Origin: Candidatus Obscuribacterales bacterium
GTDB taxonomy: Bacteria; Cyanobacteriota; Vampirovibrionia; Obscuribacterales; Obscuribacteraceae
Assembly (NCBI GenBank): GCA_020050835.1
Contig: JAGVKB010000144.1
Coordinates: forward strand, 1-32,160
DNA length: 32,160 nt
Reading direction: 5' to 3'
Position 1 is the first letter of the stretch, and each line of letters starts with the position of its first letter. The position numbers and the translations under genes are program-made. Below the pieces are notes generated by a model. It was not told the origin of the DNA and did no database searches. It was given only the letters and a program-made list of their open reading frames with translations. Of this stretch, positions 25,645-32,160 are shown piece by piece.

Positions 25645-25811
25645 AACGCGGTGAAGCACAGTTGTCACTATGGCGGTCATAGTGATTAGTAATTAGTCGA
25701 AATGGGTAGAAAGCAAGGGATGGGCTGATAGCGAATCTGCATGGGCGTCTTGACGCGGCAAGTTGATGTTTGCCGAGGTGTCGAGTGGCTCGCGAGGGCA
25801 TCCTGGTAGTC

Positions 25812-27140
25812 ATGAAAGTCAATATCTGGGGACTCAACTATTGGCCTGAGCCAGTTGGCATCGGTCCTTACAGTGGTGAACTGGGAGAGTATCTGTGCGA
25901 CCAGGGTAATGAGGTAACGGTAGTCACTACCTTTCCTTACTATCCGAACTGGGAGAAGCGATCTGTTGATGAAGGTGTTTTGTTCCGCGCTGATGAGATC
26001 GGTGGGGTACAAGTAAATCGGTGCTGGCATTTTGTGCCAAAGCAGCCTTCATTTGTTACGCGGCTCCTTTACGAGCTGTCCTTTATTGCGGTTTCTACCT
26101 ACAGGCAGTTTCGATTGCCGAAGCCTGATGTGTATATAGTGATTGCGCCACCACTATTGCTAGGCTTGGCTGCGCTTTTAGTGGGTTGGTTGCGGGGAGT
26201 GCCCTACATAATGCATTGCCAGGATTTGCAGTTGGATGCGGCGGTAGGTCTGGGAGTGCTCCGCTTGTCAGCGATCAAAAATGTGCTGGCGTTACTCGAG
26301 CGTTTTATCTACAAACACGCGGCCAGGGTGTCTGCAATTACCAGCCAGATGTGTGATTCCCTTGTTTCAAAAGGAGTTCCAACCGACAAAGTAGTTTTGT
26401 TTCCCAATTGGGTGGAGGTGCCGGAGGAGGGCTCGCTGCCGTCACGCGGTTCTTGGAAGGAAAGGCGGGGACTGTCTTCGGAAACGCCGTTGATCTCCTA
26501 CTCCGGAGTTCTGGCATTCCGGCAAGGCATGCATAAGGTCATTGAAGCTGCTCGCCTTCTCGATGGAACTTGCCCAGCCGTCTTTGTAATTGCGGGCAAC
26601 GGTCCAGAGCGGAGTGCACTCGAGGTTGCCGCTAGCGAGTTGCAGTTGAAAAACTTGTTGTTTGAAGATGTGCTTTCGGCGGATGAGCACACCGCCCTGC
26701 TTGTAGATAGCGAGGTTTGTCTTGTTCCACAAAAGAATGGCACTGGTTCATCTTCTTTCCCCAGTAAACTGCTAAAAACTATCGCACTCGGACGTCCCGT
26801 GCTAACCAATGCGCATGCTGATAGTACACTTCATCATTTTGTAAAAAGGGGAGGATTTGGTCTGACCGTTGATTCCACTGATTCCACGGAATTTGCGGAA
26901 GCTCTACGGGCTCTTTTGTCCGATGTCGAGATGCGTGAACAGATGAAGGTGAATGGAAGGAAGTTTGCTGGTCACTTTAACAAGTCGACCGTGCTTGAGA
27001 GATTTGTAAATGTAGTGAGTGCGGTTGCAAATACTCGCAGCGCAAGCAGCCAATTGTCGGAAACAAGGGCGTGTTCGCAAGACTCGTGCAGAAACTATTC
27101 TGGCGCCAGGCTAGTTGATGCGCGGCGAAGAGAATGTTAG
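25812..27140 (+). CDS. WcaI-like GT4 glycosyltransferase
   Basis: From ATG 25812 the product has 442 residues. It opens MKVNIWGLNYWPEPVGIGPYSGELGEYLCDQGNEVTVVT, very close in style to WcaI of colanic acid synthesis. The C-terminal Rossmann domain shows ISYSGVLAFRQGMHKVIEAA, FVIAGNGPERSALE, CLVPQKNGTGSSSFPSKLLKTIALGRPVL and GFGLTVDS, the donor-binding order of GT4 enzymes. It adds a sugar to a lipid-linked glycan in the cytoplasm. The frame is open upstream to 25770 but MKVNIW is the natural start. The last 40 or so residues are Ser-, Arg- and Cys-rich and may be non-native, as an IS3 remnant begins 20 bases after the stop. Confidence 0.85.
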   Translation: MKVNIWGLNYWPEPVGIGPYSGELGEYLCDQGNEVTVVTTFPYYPNWEKRSVDEGVLFRADEIGGVQVNRCWHFVPKQPSFVTRLLYELSFIAVSTYRQFRLPKPDVYIVIAPPLLLGLAALLVGWLRGVPYIMHCQDLQLDAAVGLGVLRLSAIKNVLALLERFIYKHAARVSAITSQMCDSLVSKGVPTDKVVLFPNWVEVPEEGSLPSRGSWKERRGLSSETPLISYSGVLAFRQGMHKVIEAARLLDGTCPAVFVIAGNGPERSALEVAASELQLKNLLFEDVLSADEHTALLVDSEVCLVPQKNGTGSSSFPSKLLKTIALGRPVLTNAHADSTLHHFVKRGGFGLTVDSTDSTEFAEALRALLSDVEMREQMKVNGRKFAGHFNKSTVLERFVNVVSAVANTRSASSQLSETRACSQDSCRNYSGARLVDARRREC

Positions 27141-27160
27141 TGCTACTGGGAGAATCTGCT

Positions 27161-27361
27161 TTAAGTGCTGTCCGAGATCCCATACTTACGACAGATCTCT
27201 TTGTTGCTCACCCCAGCGTCGGACTCCTTTAGAATCCCAACGATCTGCTCTTCAGTAAATCGGCTCTTCTTCATGACTGACTTCCTTCCCAGATTTCAAG
27301 TCTAGGTTTTGGGGATGTCAGCTGTCAACTTTCTGTTGGCACTTACTTCGGGGTCACCTCA
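27161..27361 (-). mobile_element. IS3-family remnant: left end and first 37 codons of OrfA
   Basis: On the minus strand a terminal repeat TGAGGTGACCCC (27361 down to 27350) is followed, 75 bases inward, by ATG 27274. The frame from there reads MKKSRFTEEQIVGILK, then ESDAGVSNKEICRKYGISDST and a stop at 27161. That is the N-terminal helix-turn-helix of IS3-group OrfA proteins, which normally continue about 50 residues further. The frame ends at the point where the YxW stretch should follow, and no OrfB is found beyond. The rest of the element has been lost toward the GT4 gene. Non-functional. Confidence 0.8.
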
Positions 27362-27630
27362 CAGTCTATTGGTTTCTGATCGCGCATGGAATTGTCGAAA
27401 ATGCGTAGCGCTGCTGTTCGCGAGAGCTCAACTCCTTGCTCGTCCGTTCGAATGTCGCCGTCATGCCTAAGATCAATTTCGTCATCAGGTCTATGAGTTC
27501 CAGTGTTCGAGCGCTCTAGATGACTGACCGTGGGAGCGGAGAAGTAAAGAAAGCACATATGTTCGGCGACAATCATAATTGCCGACCGGCAAAACTCTTG
27601 ACGCCAGACAACATATTTTTGTGGCAGCAC
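27343..27630 (-). pseudogene. Unrecognised reading frame truncated by the IS3 left end
   Basis: A 95-residue minus-strand frame starts at 27630 and reads into the IS3 terminal repeat. Its last residues (EVTPK) and its stop codon come from IS sequence. The upstream part contains HRPDDEIDLRHDGDIRTDEQGVELSR and is rich in charged residues; I recognise no family. It may be the 5' part of an EPS gene whose 3' end was removed by the insertion, or chance open frame. It lies 72 bases after the FkbM gene on the same strand. Confidence 0.3.
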
Positions 27631-27702
27631 TCGGAGCTAGTGGCTACACATATGCGGAAGCATTTTTCTCTGAGGAAACAGTCCTTTCATAAATGCCACC
27701 AG

Positions 27703-28584
27703 TCAAGCCCGCAGTTCAAGCAGGAAGTTGCTTGCACCAACAAAGTTTTCTAAATGAGCGCTGTAATTTGTGATTTCGACCAAGCCCTGATTCATAATCA
27801 GAAAAAATCTGTACATGCTGGATAGTTCGCACCAGAAATCGTGTAGGTAAGTCTTGTTCAGCATAGTTCCTCCTGATATTTCGAACTGGATGAACTTGAT
27901 TATTCGAGCCTTGATGGCTTTTCTTGCCCCCTCAATAACGCGAAGCTCTGTGCCCTCAACATCAATTTTGAGGAGATGAATGCCTGAAAGAGAATGCTCG
28001 TCTATAAAATCATCAACAGTTCTGAAAAGTGCCCTTTCCTCGATTAATTCACCCGAGAAGTTCCAAAGGCTAGCAGAATCCGGATGCGCACTCGCTCCTG
28101 AAGATGTTTGCCATGGAAAATACAGGGACTGCTCACCAGGTTCATTGCCGAGACCAAGTTGGTAGACATGAACCCTGGGGCTTGAATGGAAGTGCTTTCG
28201 CAAAGCTTCTGCTGCAGCAGATGTAGGCTCGAATGAATAAATGTCGAAGTCATTTGTAATCGAGTTGAGTTGTTTTAAGCACATGTTGGCATACTGGCCA
28301 ATATTAGCTCCCACGTCAAAGATGATGATTGTTTTTTCGTGTATTCTCTTTGAAATAGAATAACTTAAGGCAATCTGTTCGCCGGTTTCTTCGCAGGGCA
28401 ATCTGGCTGCAGCAGACATGTTGAGTGCATGGGTAGATAGCTTGCGAGCAAGTAACCAAAAGGCAAAGAAAGAAGGTCGAGAAACTAGAGATAAGACCAC
28501 CTTATAAAAATGCACCCAGTTCCTCCCTATTAAAGATGTCAGGCGGCAACCATACTTATCAGCTACTGTGTGCCGAAGAGACAA
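27703..28584 (-). CDS. FkbM-family methyltransferase
   Basis: The 293-residue protein carries the SAM-binding motif I as IIIFDVGANIGQYANMC (about 86-102), then YSFEPTSAAAEALRKHF. The FkbM signature appears as LLKIDVEGTELRVIEGARKAI, followed by FIQFEISGGT. FkbM enzymes O-methylate sugars or polyketides; in this setting a sugar hydroxyl of the EPS repeat unit is the likely target. The N-terminal 60 residues hold a hydrophobic stretch (VVLSLVSRPSFFAFWLLA) that could associate with the membrane. It is one of two FkbM genes on this strand, 246 bases apart, both lying between IS3 remnants. Sequence identity between the two is low. Confidence 0.85.
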   Translation of the reverse strand: MSLRHTVADKYGCRLTSLIGRNWVHFYKVVLSLVSRPSFFAFWLLARKLSTHALNMSAAARLPCEETGEQIALSYSISKRIHEKTIIIFDVGANIGQYANMCLKQLNSITNDFDIYSFEPTSAAAEALRKHFHSSPRVHVYQLGLGNEPGEQSLYFPWQTSSGASAHPDSASLWNFSGELIEERALFRTVDDFIDEHSLSGIHLLKIDVEGTELRVIEGARKAIKARIIKFIQFEISGGTMLNKTYLHDFWCELSSMYRFFLIMNQGLVEITNYSAHLENFVGASNFLLELRA

Positions 28585-28830
28585 CTCTTAGCATTGATGT
28601 GCGCGCCTGGCCAGTGGCTGGAGCCAGACGGGCAATCTGTATATCAGTTCGGCTTACATGGTAGGTGGCACTTCATCGGCGTGTGAGAACTTGCGGACCA
28701 ACTAGTGAGGCTTTAACAGAGCTGTTTATGTAAGTTACGCGCTAACAAAGAATGCGAAAATTACTCTGATTGCAAATGTAAGTTTTGGGGACACTATAAT
28801 TCTCGCTGATTACCTTTCTTGAGATGCAAT

Positions 28831-29712
28831 TCAAGCTGCGTTACAATTGGACAGTCTGGCGGTAGCTTTCTCAAGGTTTTTGACGCAGAAGAGATTGCAG
28901 TAAGGATAACTACTGCGGATCGGATCATGGATAAGCTTGCGTGAGTCAGCATCATATGTGTACATCGTGTATCCCAATTCTTCGAGAGATCTGTAGAGTT
29001 CCTCGCAGGTTACCTTGGCTGAGAGACAATTTCTTTCGGTGAACTCCACTTGTAATAGTGGTGCATCTTCACGGCTAAGCGTTTCGGCCGCACCGGATAG
29101 CACACGGGTTTCCCAACCCTCTACGTCAATCTTCATCATTGCAATGCACCCTGCGAGGCCGTTTCGGGTCGCAAAGTCATCCCATGTGGTGCACTTTACC
29201 GTCTCTTCTCCGAATTCGCTTCCGGCTTGCGGTGTCGCAAGGGAGTTCCATGCGTCGAATCCGTCCAGTGAAGTAGTCATAGTGAATTCACCCGGACAGT
29301 CGGAAAGTGCTAGCTTGTGCAGTTCAATATTTTCTAGACCGTTAAGCACCACATTGTTCGATAGTCGTTGATAGGCCTCTGAGCATGGCTCGAATGCTAA
29401 GACCTGCCCAGTGCCAACCAACAGTCGCCCAGCTGTCAGTGCGAACAGTCCGTTATTCGAGCCGACGTCTACAAAGATATCGCCAGGTTTCAGGAAGTCT
29501 GATAAGAACTGGCGCTCAGTTCTTTCAAAGTCGGAACTCCAGATAAGGCTGGTTAACCGCTGCTTTGGATCAAGGCGCATCCGAATTCCATAATCAATTG
29601 CAATCTCAATATCATACTGTAGTCCAATAAATCGCAATGCCTTGCGGAGAATGCGCCATGGCAAATCTCTTTCCTTCAGTCTAAGTAAAGCGGTATCAAC
29701 AACTAATGTCAT
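28831..29712 (-). CDS. FkbM-family methyltransferase
   Basis: This 293-residue protein has the FkbM fold: ERQFLSDFLKPGDIFVDVGSNNGLFALTAGRLLVG (SAM motif I), VLAFEPCSEAYQRLSNNV, the core MKIDVEGWETRVLSGAAETL, and LLQVEFTERN. An EPS sugar O-methyltransferase is the likely role, by family and context. The start codon lies 20 bases from the IS3 right end at 29733, so its original promoter may have been replaced by IS sequence, and readthrough from the element is possible. The ribosome binding site is weak. Length is normal for the family, so the protein looks intact. Confidence 0.88.
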   Translation of the reverse strand: MTLVVDTALLRLKERDLPWRILRKALRFIGLQYDIEIAIDYGIRMRLDPKQRLTSLIWSSDFERTERQFLSDFLKPGDIFVDVGSNNGLFALTAGRLLVGTGQVLAFEPCSEAYQRLSNNVVLNGLENIELHKLALSDCPGEFTMTTSLDGFDAWNSLATPQAGSEFGEETVKCTTWDDFATRNGLAGCIAMMKIDVEGWETRVLSGAAETLSREDAPLLQVEFTERNCLSAKVTCEELYRSLEELGYTMYTYDADSRKLIHDPIRSSYPYCNLFCVKNLEKATARLSNCNAA

Positions 29713-29732
29713 GATGAGGTACCATCAGAAAG

Positions 29733-29958
29733 TGGGGTGACCCCTGATCGTAGACAAATGATTTTCTACGATGCATCCGAGAGGAGAACTATATATTCTT
29801 TCCACATCCTCTGGTGTTTTGTAACCCAAAGTACTGTGCAATCATTTTCTGTTGTAGAAGATCTCTAGGTGATCGAAAATAGCTTCACGAATGGCTTTCG
29901 ACGACTTCAGAGAGGTCGGATCAGTCTCAGATTTAATTGTTGCGAAAAACGACTCTTT
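29733..29958 (-). mobile_element. IS3-family remnant: right end and OrfB C-terminus with an internal stop
   Basis: On the minus strand, from about 29955, the translation reads ESFFATIKSETDP, continues through KAIREAIFDHLEIFYNRK, then has a TGA, then LHSTLGYKTPEDVERI. This is the tail of IS3 OrfB, including the final Glu of the DDE triad and the FYN-HS-LGY signature. The in-frame TGA and loss of everything before ESFF mark it as dead. The right terminal repeat, read on the plus strand at 29733-29744, is TGGGGTGACCCC, one mismatch from the left end at 27361. It is probably the same IS type as the OrfA remnant. Confidence 0.8.
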
Positions 29959-29959
29959 C

Positions 29960-30398
29960 TCTGGAGATTGCGGAAGACCAGGCGGGCCGTCCTCTAGCTT
30001 GACCGTGAATCACGCGCAGACTGCGTAGTCGCATGAATTTGGCCGGCTCGCGTATTTGAATTTGGCGACCTGGCCAAAAGTCATGTTTAATATGCACGCA
30101 GACCACGGAGGAGGGCGGTCATACTGCGGCGGCGATTAAGAGCATGATCGAGCTATGCAAGGGACTGATAATAAACCCTTTCGAGTACGTGAAGGACGTG
30201 CTGGCGAGTTTCCCATCTGCGAAGACGTCTCAAAATTGATGACTTCCTTCCTGACCGATTGTTGTAGCTGAATCAGACCGAATCGCCTCCAAGCTAGCAA
30301 TGCCCAACAGCCCGATCCTTGCGTGCGCACGTGATACTGTCAAGTGCGTACTTGTTGCAACGCTTTCGCAAGTAAAGTTCTATCTGTCATTTTCCTTG
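29960..30398. other. Non-coding stretch with IS66 debris
   Basis: No intact gene is seen here. The IS66 transposase tail at 30111-30239 is listed separately. The rest shows no recognisable frame, promoter or RNA gene. The last 60 bases before the GT2 stop include a possible IS66 end region, but I could not pair it with a partner end. Confidence 0.5.
30111..30239 (+). pseudogene. IS66-family transposase C-terminal fragment
   Basis: The plus-strand frame reads EGGHTAAAIKSMIELCKGL, then IINPFEYVKDVLASFPSAKTSQN, then two stops. This matches the C-terminal tail of IS66 transposases (pattern HTAAxxYSLIETxKxNxIxPxxYLxxVLxxxP). The usual ending with a conserved LPWNW-like motif is missing after the stops. 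The orientation is opposite to the IS3 remnant beside it. It is a scar of a third element type in this margin. Confidence 0.75.
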
Positions 30399-31493
30399 TC
30401 ACTTCAATATGACCGGAGTGGGCGGCCAATCCAACTTATGGTTCCGAGAGAGTAGCTCCAAAACAAATTCTCTTCTGGTTGTGAAATCCAAGAGATCTAG
30501 ACTAAACACCCTTGCGAAGTTCCTCCAAGCATGGTCTGGGTACTCAGCAACGTAACTAAAAAGAAGAGCAATGTTATTTGGTACAAATCGGAAACGTCTT
30601 AGCTCTAGAACCAGATCTCTGTAGAGAGCGGAAGCTCGATGCTCCGACAACAGCTTGACAACTTGCTGCATCTCATAGTCAGACACCGGAGGAGAGTTAC
30701 GAGTTACTCTAGACATGGTCTGAAAATTGTCCTTACAAGCAGAACGTAGTTGCTCACAAAACTGACTATCCTTGTAGGAATGTACCTTGCTTGCTTGCTG
30801 CGCATTAACCCGCCAAGTAGCCAATAACTCCGGAATGTAAAGAATATCCGAGTATAGCCCCATTCTCATTGTCCACTCGAAATCACCTAGAATTCCATAC
30901 TTCGAACTAAATCCTCCCATCTTCTCGATAATGCTTCGCCGAAACGCCAGAGACGTAATTGATAAATAAACAGAAAGGAAAATGACGTGTAAAAAGAACT
31001 CGGTAAGTCCGGCCCGCCGATGAGGGAAATCAATACTACTCGAGTAGATCGGAAAGTACTTATTAACAATTGAATCATAGGAACTAATAGTTTTACCGAG
31101 CTCGTCGATTAGCTCGAATTGGAAGTGACAGATATCCAATTCCGGAAATTGATCGAGAGTCCTTACAACTGCAGATACCAATCCTGGTCGGCAGGTGTCA
31201 TCCGATGTAAGGATGTAAAAATATTCCGTACAAACATGTCGTAAACATTCATTCCAGCCCTCGTACAATCCGGCATTTGGTCCTCTAAGCAATTGGAATC
31301 TGGAATCGGTAGCAAATCGCTGCATATAATCCCAACTATCATCAGTCGAGAAATCATCCACAAAAATGCAATGCCAATTAGGACAATCTTGTGCCAAAAT
31401 GCTCTCAATGCATTCTGGTAGATAGCTGCGTTTGTTCAGGTTTGGAACGCAAAAGGTGAATCGAGATTGCGTCATTGATTGATGCGACTCCAT
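30399..31493 (-). CDS. GT2-family glycosyltransferase
   Basis: The 364-residue protein has an N-terminal GT2 domain: FTFCVPNLNKRSYLPECIESILAQDCPNWHCIFVDDFSTDDSW, GPNAGLYEGWNECLR, and the metal-binding YILTSDDTCRPG (DD motif). FRRSIIEKMGGFSSKYGILGDFEWTMRMGL supplies the catalytic GDFEW segment (ED/DxE-like). No membrane segment is clear. It transfers a sugar from a nucleotide donor in the cytoplasm, probably to the EPS repeat unit. ATG 31475 (MTQSRF) is an alternative start. Flanked on both sides by IS debris, it may have arrived separately from the core cluster. Confidence 0.85.
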   Translation of the reverse strand: MESHQSMTQSRFTFCVPNLNKRSYLPECIESILAQDCPNWHCIFVDDFSTDDSWDYMQRFATDSRFQLLRGPNAGLYEGWNECLRHVCTEYFYILTSDDTCRPGLVSAVVRTLDQFPELDICHFQFELIDELGKTISSYDSIVNKYFPIYSSSIDFPHRRAGLTEFFLHVIFLSVYLSITSLAFRRSIIEKMGGFSSKYGILGDFEWTMRMGLYSDILYIPELLATWRVNAQQASKVHSYKDSQFCEQLRSACKDNFQTMSRVTRNSPPVSDYEMQQVVKLLSEHRASALYRDLVLELRRFRFVPNNIALLFSYVAEYPDHAWRNFARVFSLDLLDFTTRREFVLELLSRNHKLDWPPTPVILK

Positions 31494-31561
31494 TGCGAAA
31501 TCGAATCTCGGTTCTGACCTTCCACCGTTTAGTAGAAAGTGGATTCTGGAGTGAGATTAAT

Positions 31562-31801
31562 CGGACACCTTCTGTTGTACCACGTCAAGCTGTTTTTGCT
31601 CACTGGTTCATGTAGCTAGAGGACGCCCGAGCGAAGATCGCAGCCTGGCGGCGGGAATACAATGACCATAGACCGCATTACTCCCTCAATTTCAAGACCC
31701 CACCCCAACAGAATTCGCTAAACACGCGGGTTTTCAAATGATCGAACAACATGAAAGCCAAAAAAGTCCAATTTAGCCTGGACTCGAAAATGGGGGAGTC
31801 T
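31562..31801 (+). mobile_element. Internally deleted IS3-family element
   Basis: A left-end region (CACCTTCTGTTGTACC, including the 16-base string shared with 982-997) is joined, after about 27 bases, to the OrfB C-terminus. LEDARAKIAAWRREYNDHR and PHYSLNFKTP run from 31616 to 31702; after a frameshift, PTEFAKHAGFQM continues to a TAG at 31774-31776. The right end, read inward on the minus strand from 31801, is AGACTCCCCCATTTT, close to the solo left end at 967. Most of the element is deleted and the OrfB part is frameshifted. It sits inside an IS256-like transposase gene. Confidence 0.7.
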
Positions 31802-31912
31802 CTCCTCCAGCAGATCTTGAAGCCAGTTTTGAATTTTCTGCCGAGCCATCTCTTCCAAACCTTCAAAAACCTCTCTTGACGGTTGGTTACCCTTTCTGTT
31901 TCTCTTGTTCAT
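31802..31912 (-). pseudogene. IS256-like transposase N-terminus, cut by the IS3 insertion
   Basis: From ATG 31912 the minus-strand frame reads MNKRNRKGNQPSREVFEG, then LEEMARQKIQNWLQDLLEE. This resembles the helical N-terminus of IS256/Mutator-type transposases. After 37 codons the frame enters the IS3 right end at 31801 and loses family resemblance. The exact junction agrees with the IS3 terminal repeat. The rest of the gene should lie at the other side of the IS3 remnant but was not recognised. Confidence 0.55.
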
Positions 31913-31914
31913 AG

Positions 31915-31955
31915 CGGTGTGTCCTCTTACCGTAAGCAAGTTTTAGGATACACCG
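31915..31955. repeat. Inverted repeat upstream of the IS256-like transposase start
   Basis: CGGTGTGTCC (31915-31924) and GGATACACCG (31946-31955) form a 10-base inverted repeat with one non-Watson-Crick position (G:T possible in RNA) and a 21-base centre. It touches the transposase start codon region. It could be the IS terminal repeat with an inner copy, a transposase binding site, or an mRNA hairpin that limits transposase translation. Confidence 0.5.
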
Positions 31956-32055
31956 CCTGGCCTTCATTTCAGTGCTGCTCCTTCTTTAGTGCGACACCTG
32001 CAAGACTCTGATCGCAACGTCGCCTGACTCAAGCCGAAAGGATGGACTTGCCTGG

Positions 32056-32160
32056 ATGGCGAAAGCAGAGAATCTGGAATACGACGCTCAGCAAGCCGGC
32101 TGGCATATCTACCGCTCGAATCACACCTGCGATTCCTGCATCATCGAGGCGCAGTACGAG
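32056..32160 (+). CDS. 5' part of an unrecognised cysteine-containing protein, runs off the right edge
   Basis: ATG 32056 opens a 35-codon frame to the window end. It reads MAKAENLEYDAQQAGWHIYR, then SNHTCDSCIIEAQYE. The CxxC could be half of a zinc site. AAAGG ends about 14 bases before the ATG, rather far for a ribosome binding site. No family is recognised. It lies just beyond the IS256-like end, so it may belong to the neighbouring chromosomal region. It is too short to judge further. Confidence 0.3.
   Translation, partial: MAKAENLEYDAQQAGWHIYRSNHTCDSCIIEAQYE

Noticed and set aside
27520-27753. Plus-strand 77-codon frame next to the FkbM gene
   Set aside because: It overlaps the FkbM 3' end and the IS-truncated frame, has no ribosome binding site and no recognisable motif.
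28768-28800. GTTTTGGGGACAC stretch resembling the interior of the IS3 left end at 27291-27323
   Set aside because: The match is short (a common GTTTTGGGGA with scattered identity) and no transposase codons or end repeat accompany it, so it is not called an IS fragment.

Overview
The window is an exopolysaccharide (EPS) biosynthesis, modification and export locus of a diderm (Gram-negative type) bacterium. It has a Wza-like exporter, a Wzc-like chain-length protein, a Wzx flippase, a Wzy-like polymerase and several glycosyltransferases. Both edges carry worn insertion-sequence debris, so this looks like an accessory region that has been rearranged repeatedly. Base composition looks balanced by eye and TTG/GTG starts seem frequent. 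I could not fix the taxon from sequence alone. No tRNA, rRNA or CRISPR array was seen.

Left edge (1-1180): the end of an unrecognised reading frame, a HigB/HigA toxin-antitoxin pair with a near-consensus promoter that may give a leaderless transcript, and a solitary IS3-family terminal repeat.

EPS core (1183-19217), in alternating transcription blocks. Minus: a nucleotide-sugar glycosyltransferase. Plus: a GT-D-fold protein. Minus operon: UbiA-type decaprenyl-phosphate phosphoribosyltransferase, TupA-like ATP-grasp ligase, secreted GH16 glycanase. Plus operon: ALG10-like GT-C enzyme, Wzy-like polymerase, DPM1-like GT2 and GT87, with overlapping or closely spaced genes. Minus operon: Wza-like SLBB exporter, Wzx flippase, MBOAT O-acyltransferase, SGNH-like partner. 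Divergent from the exporter is a Wzc/BY-kinase-like protein whose nucleotide-binding motifs have all decayed.

Unusual plus-strand block (19452-25644): a 1478-residue secreted protein has an AttH/CrtC-like lipocalin-type domain, a proline-rich stalk built on a 39-bp tandem repeat, and about 730 residues of unfamiliar C-terminal sequence. It is followed by a small membrane-anchored protein and, by ATGA overlap, an HTTM (vitamin K gamma-carboxylase-like) membrane protein with a cysteine-less DCC-like tail. This is the best candidate here for an undescribed system. A WcaI-like GT4 gene follows.

Right edge (27141-32160): two FkbM methyltransferase genes lie between two decayed IS3 remnants. Then come an IS66 transposase tail, a GT2 gene, and a shrunken IS3 element inserted in the 5' end of an IS256-like transposase gene. 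A short cysteine-containing reading frame runs off the end.

Working model (inference): lipid-linked repeat units are built by the GT-A, GT-B and GT-C enzymes, some using polyprenyl-phosphate sugars. They are flipped by Wzx, polymerised by Wzy and exported through Wza under a non-catalytic Wzc. They may be decorated by O-acylation (MBOAT/SGNH), amide ligation (TupA-like) and O-methylation (FkbM), and trimmed by GH16.
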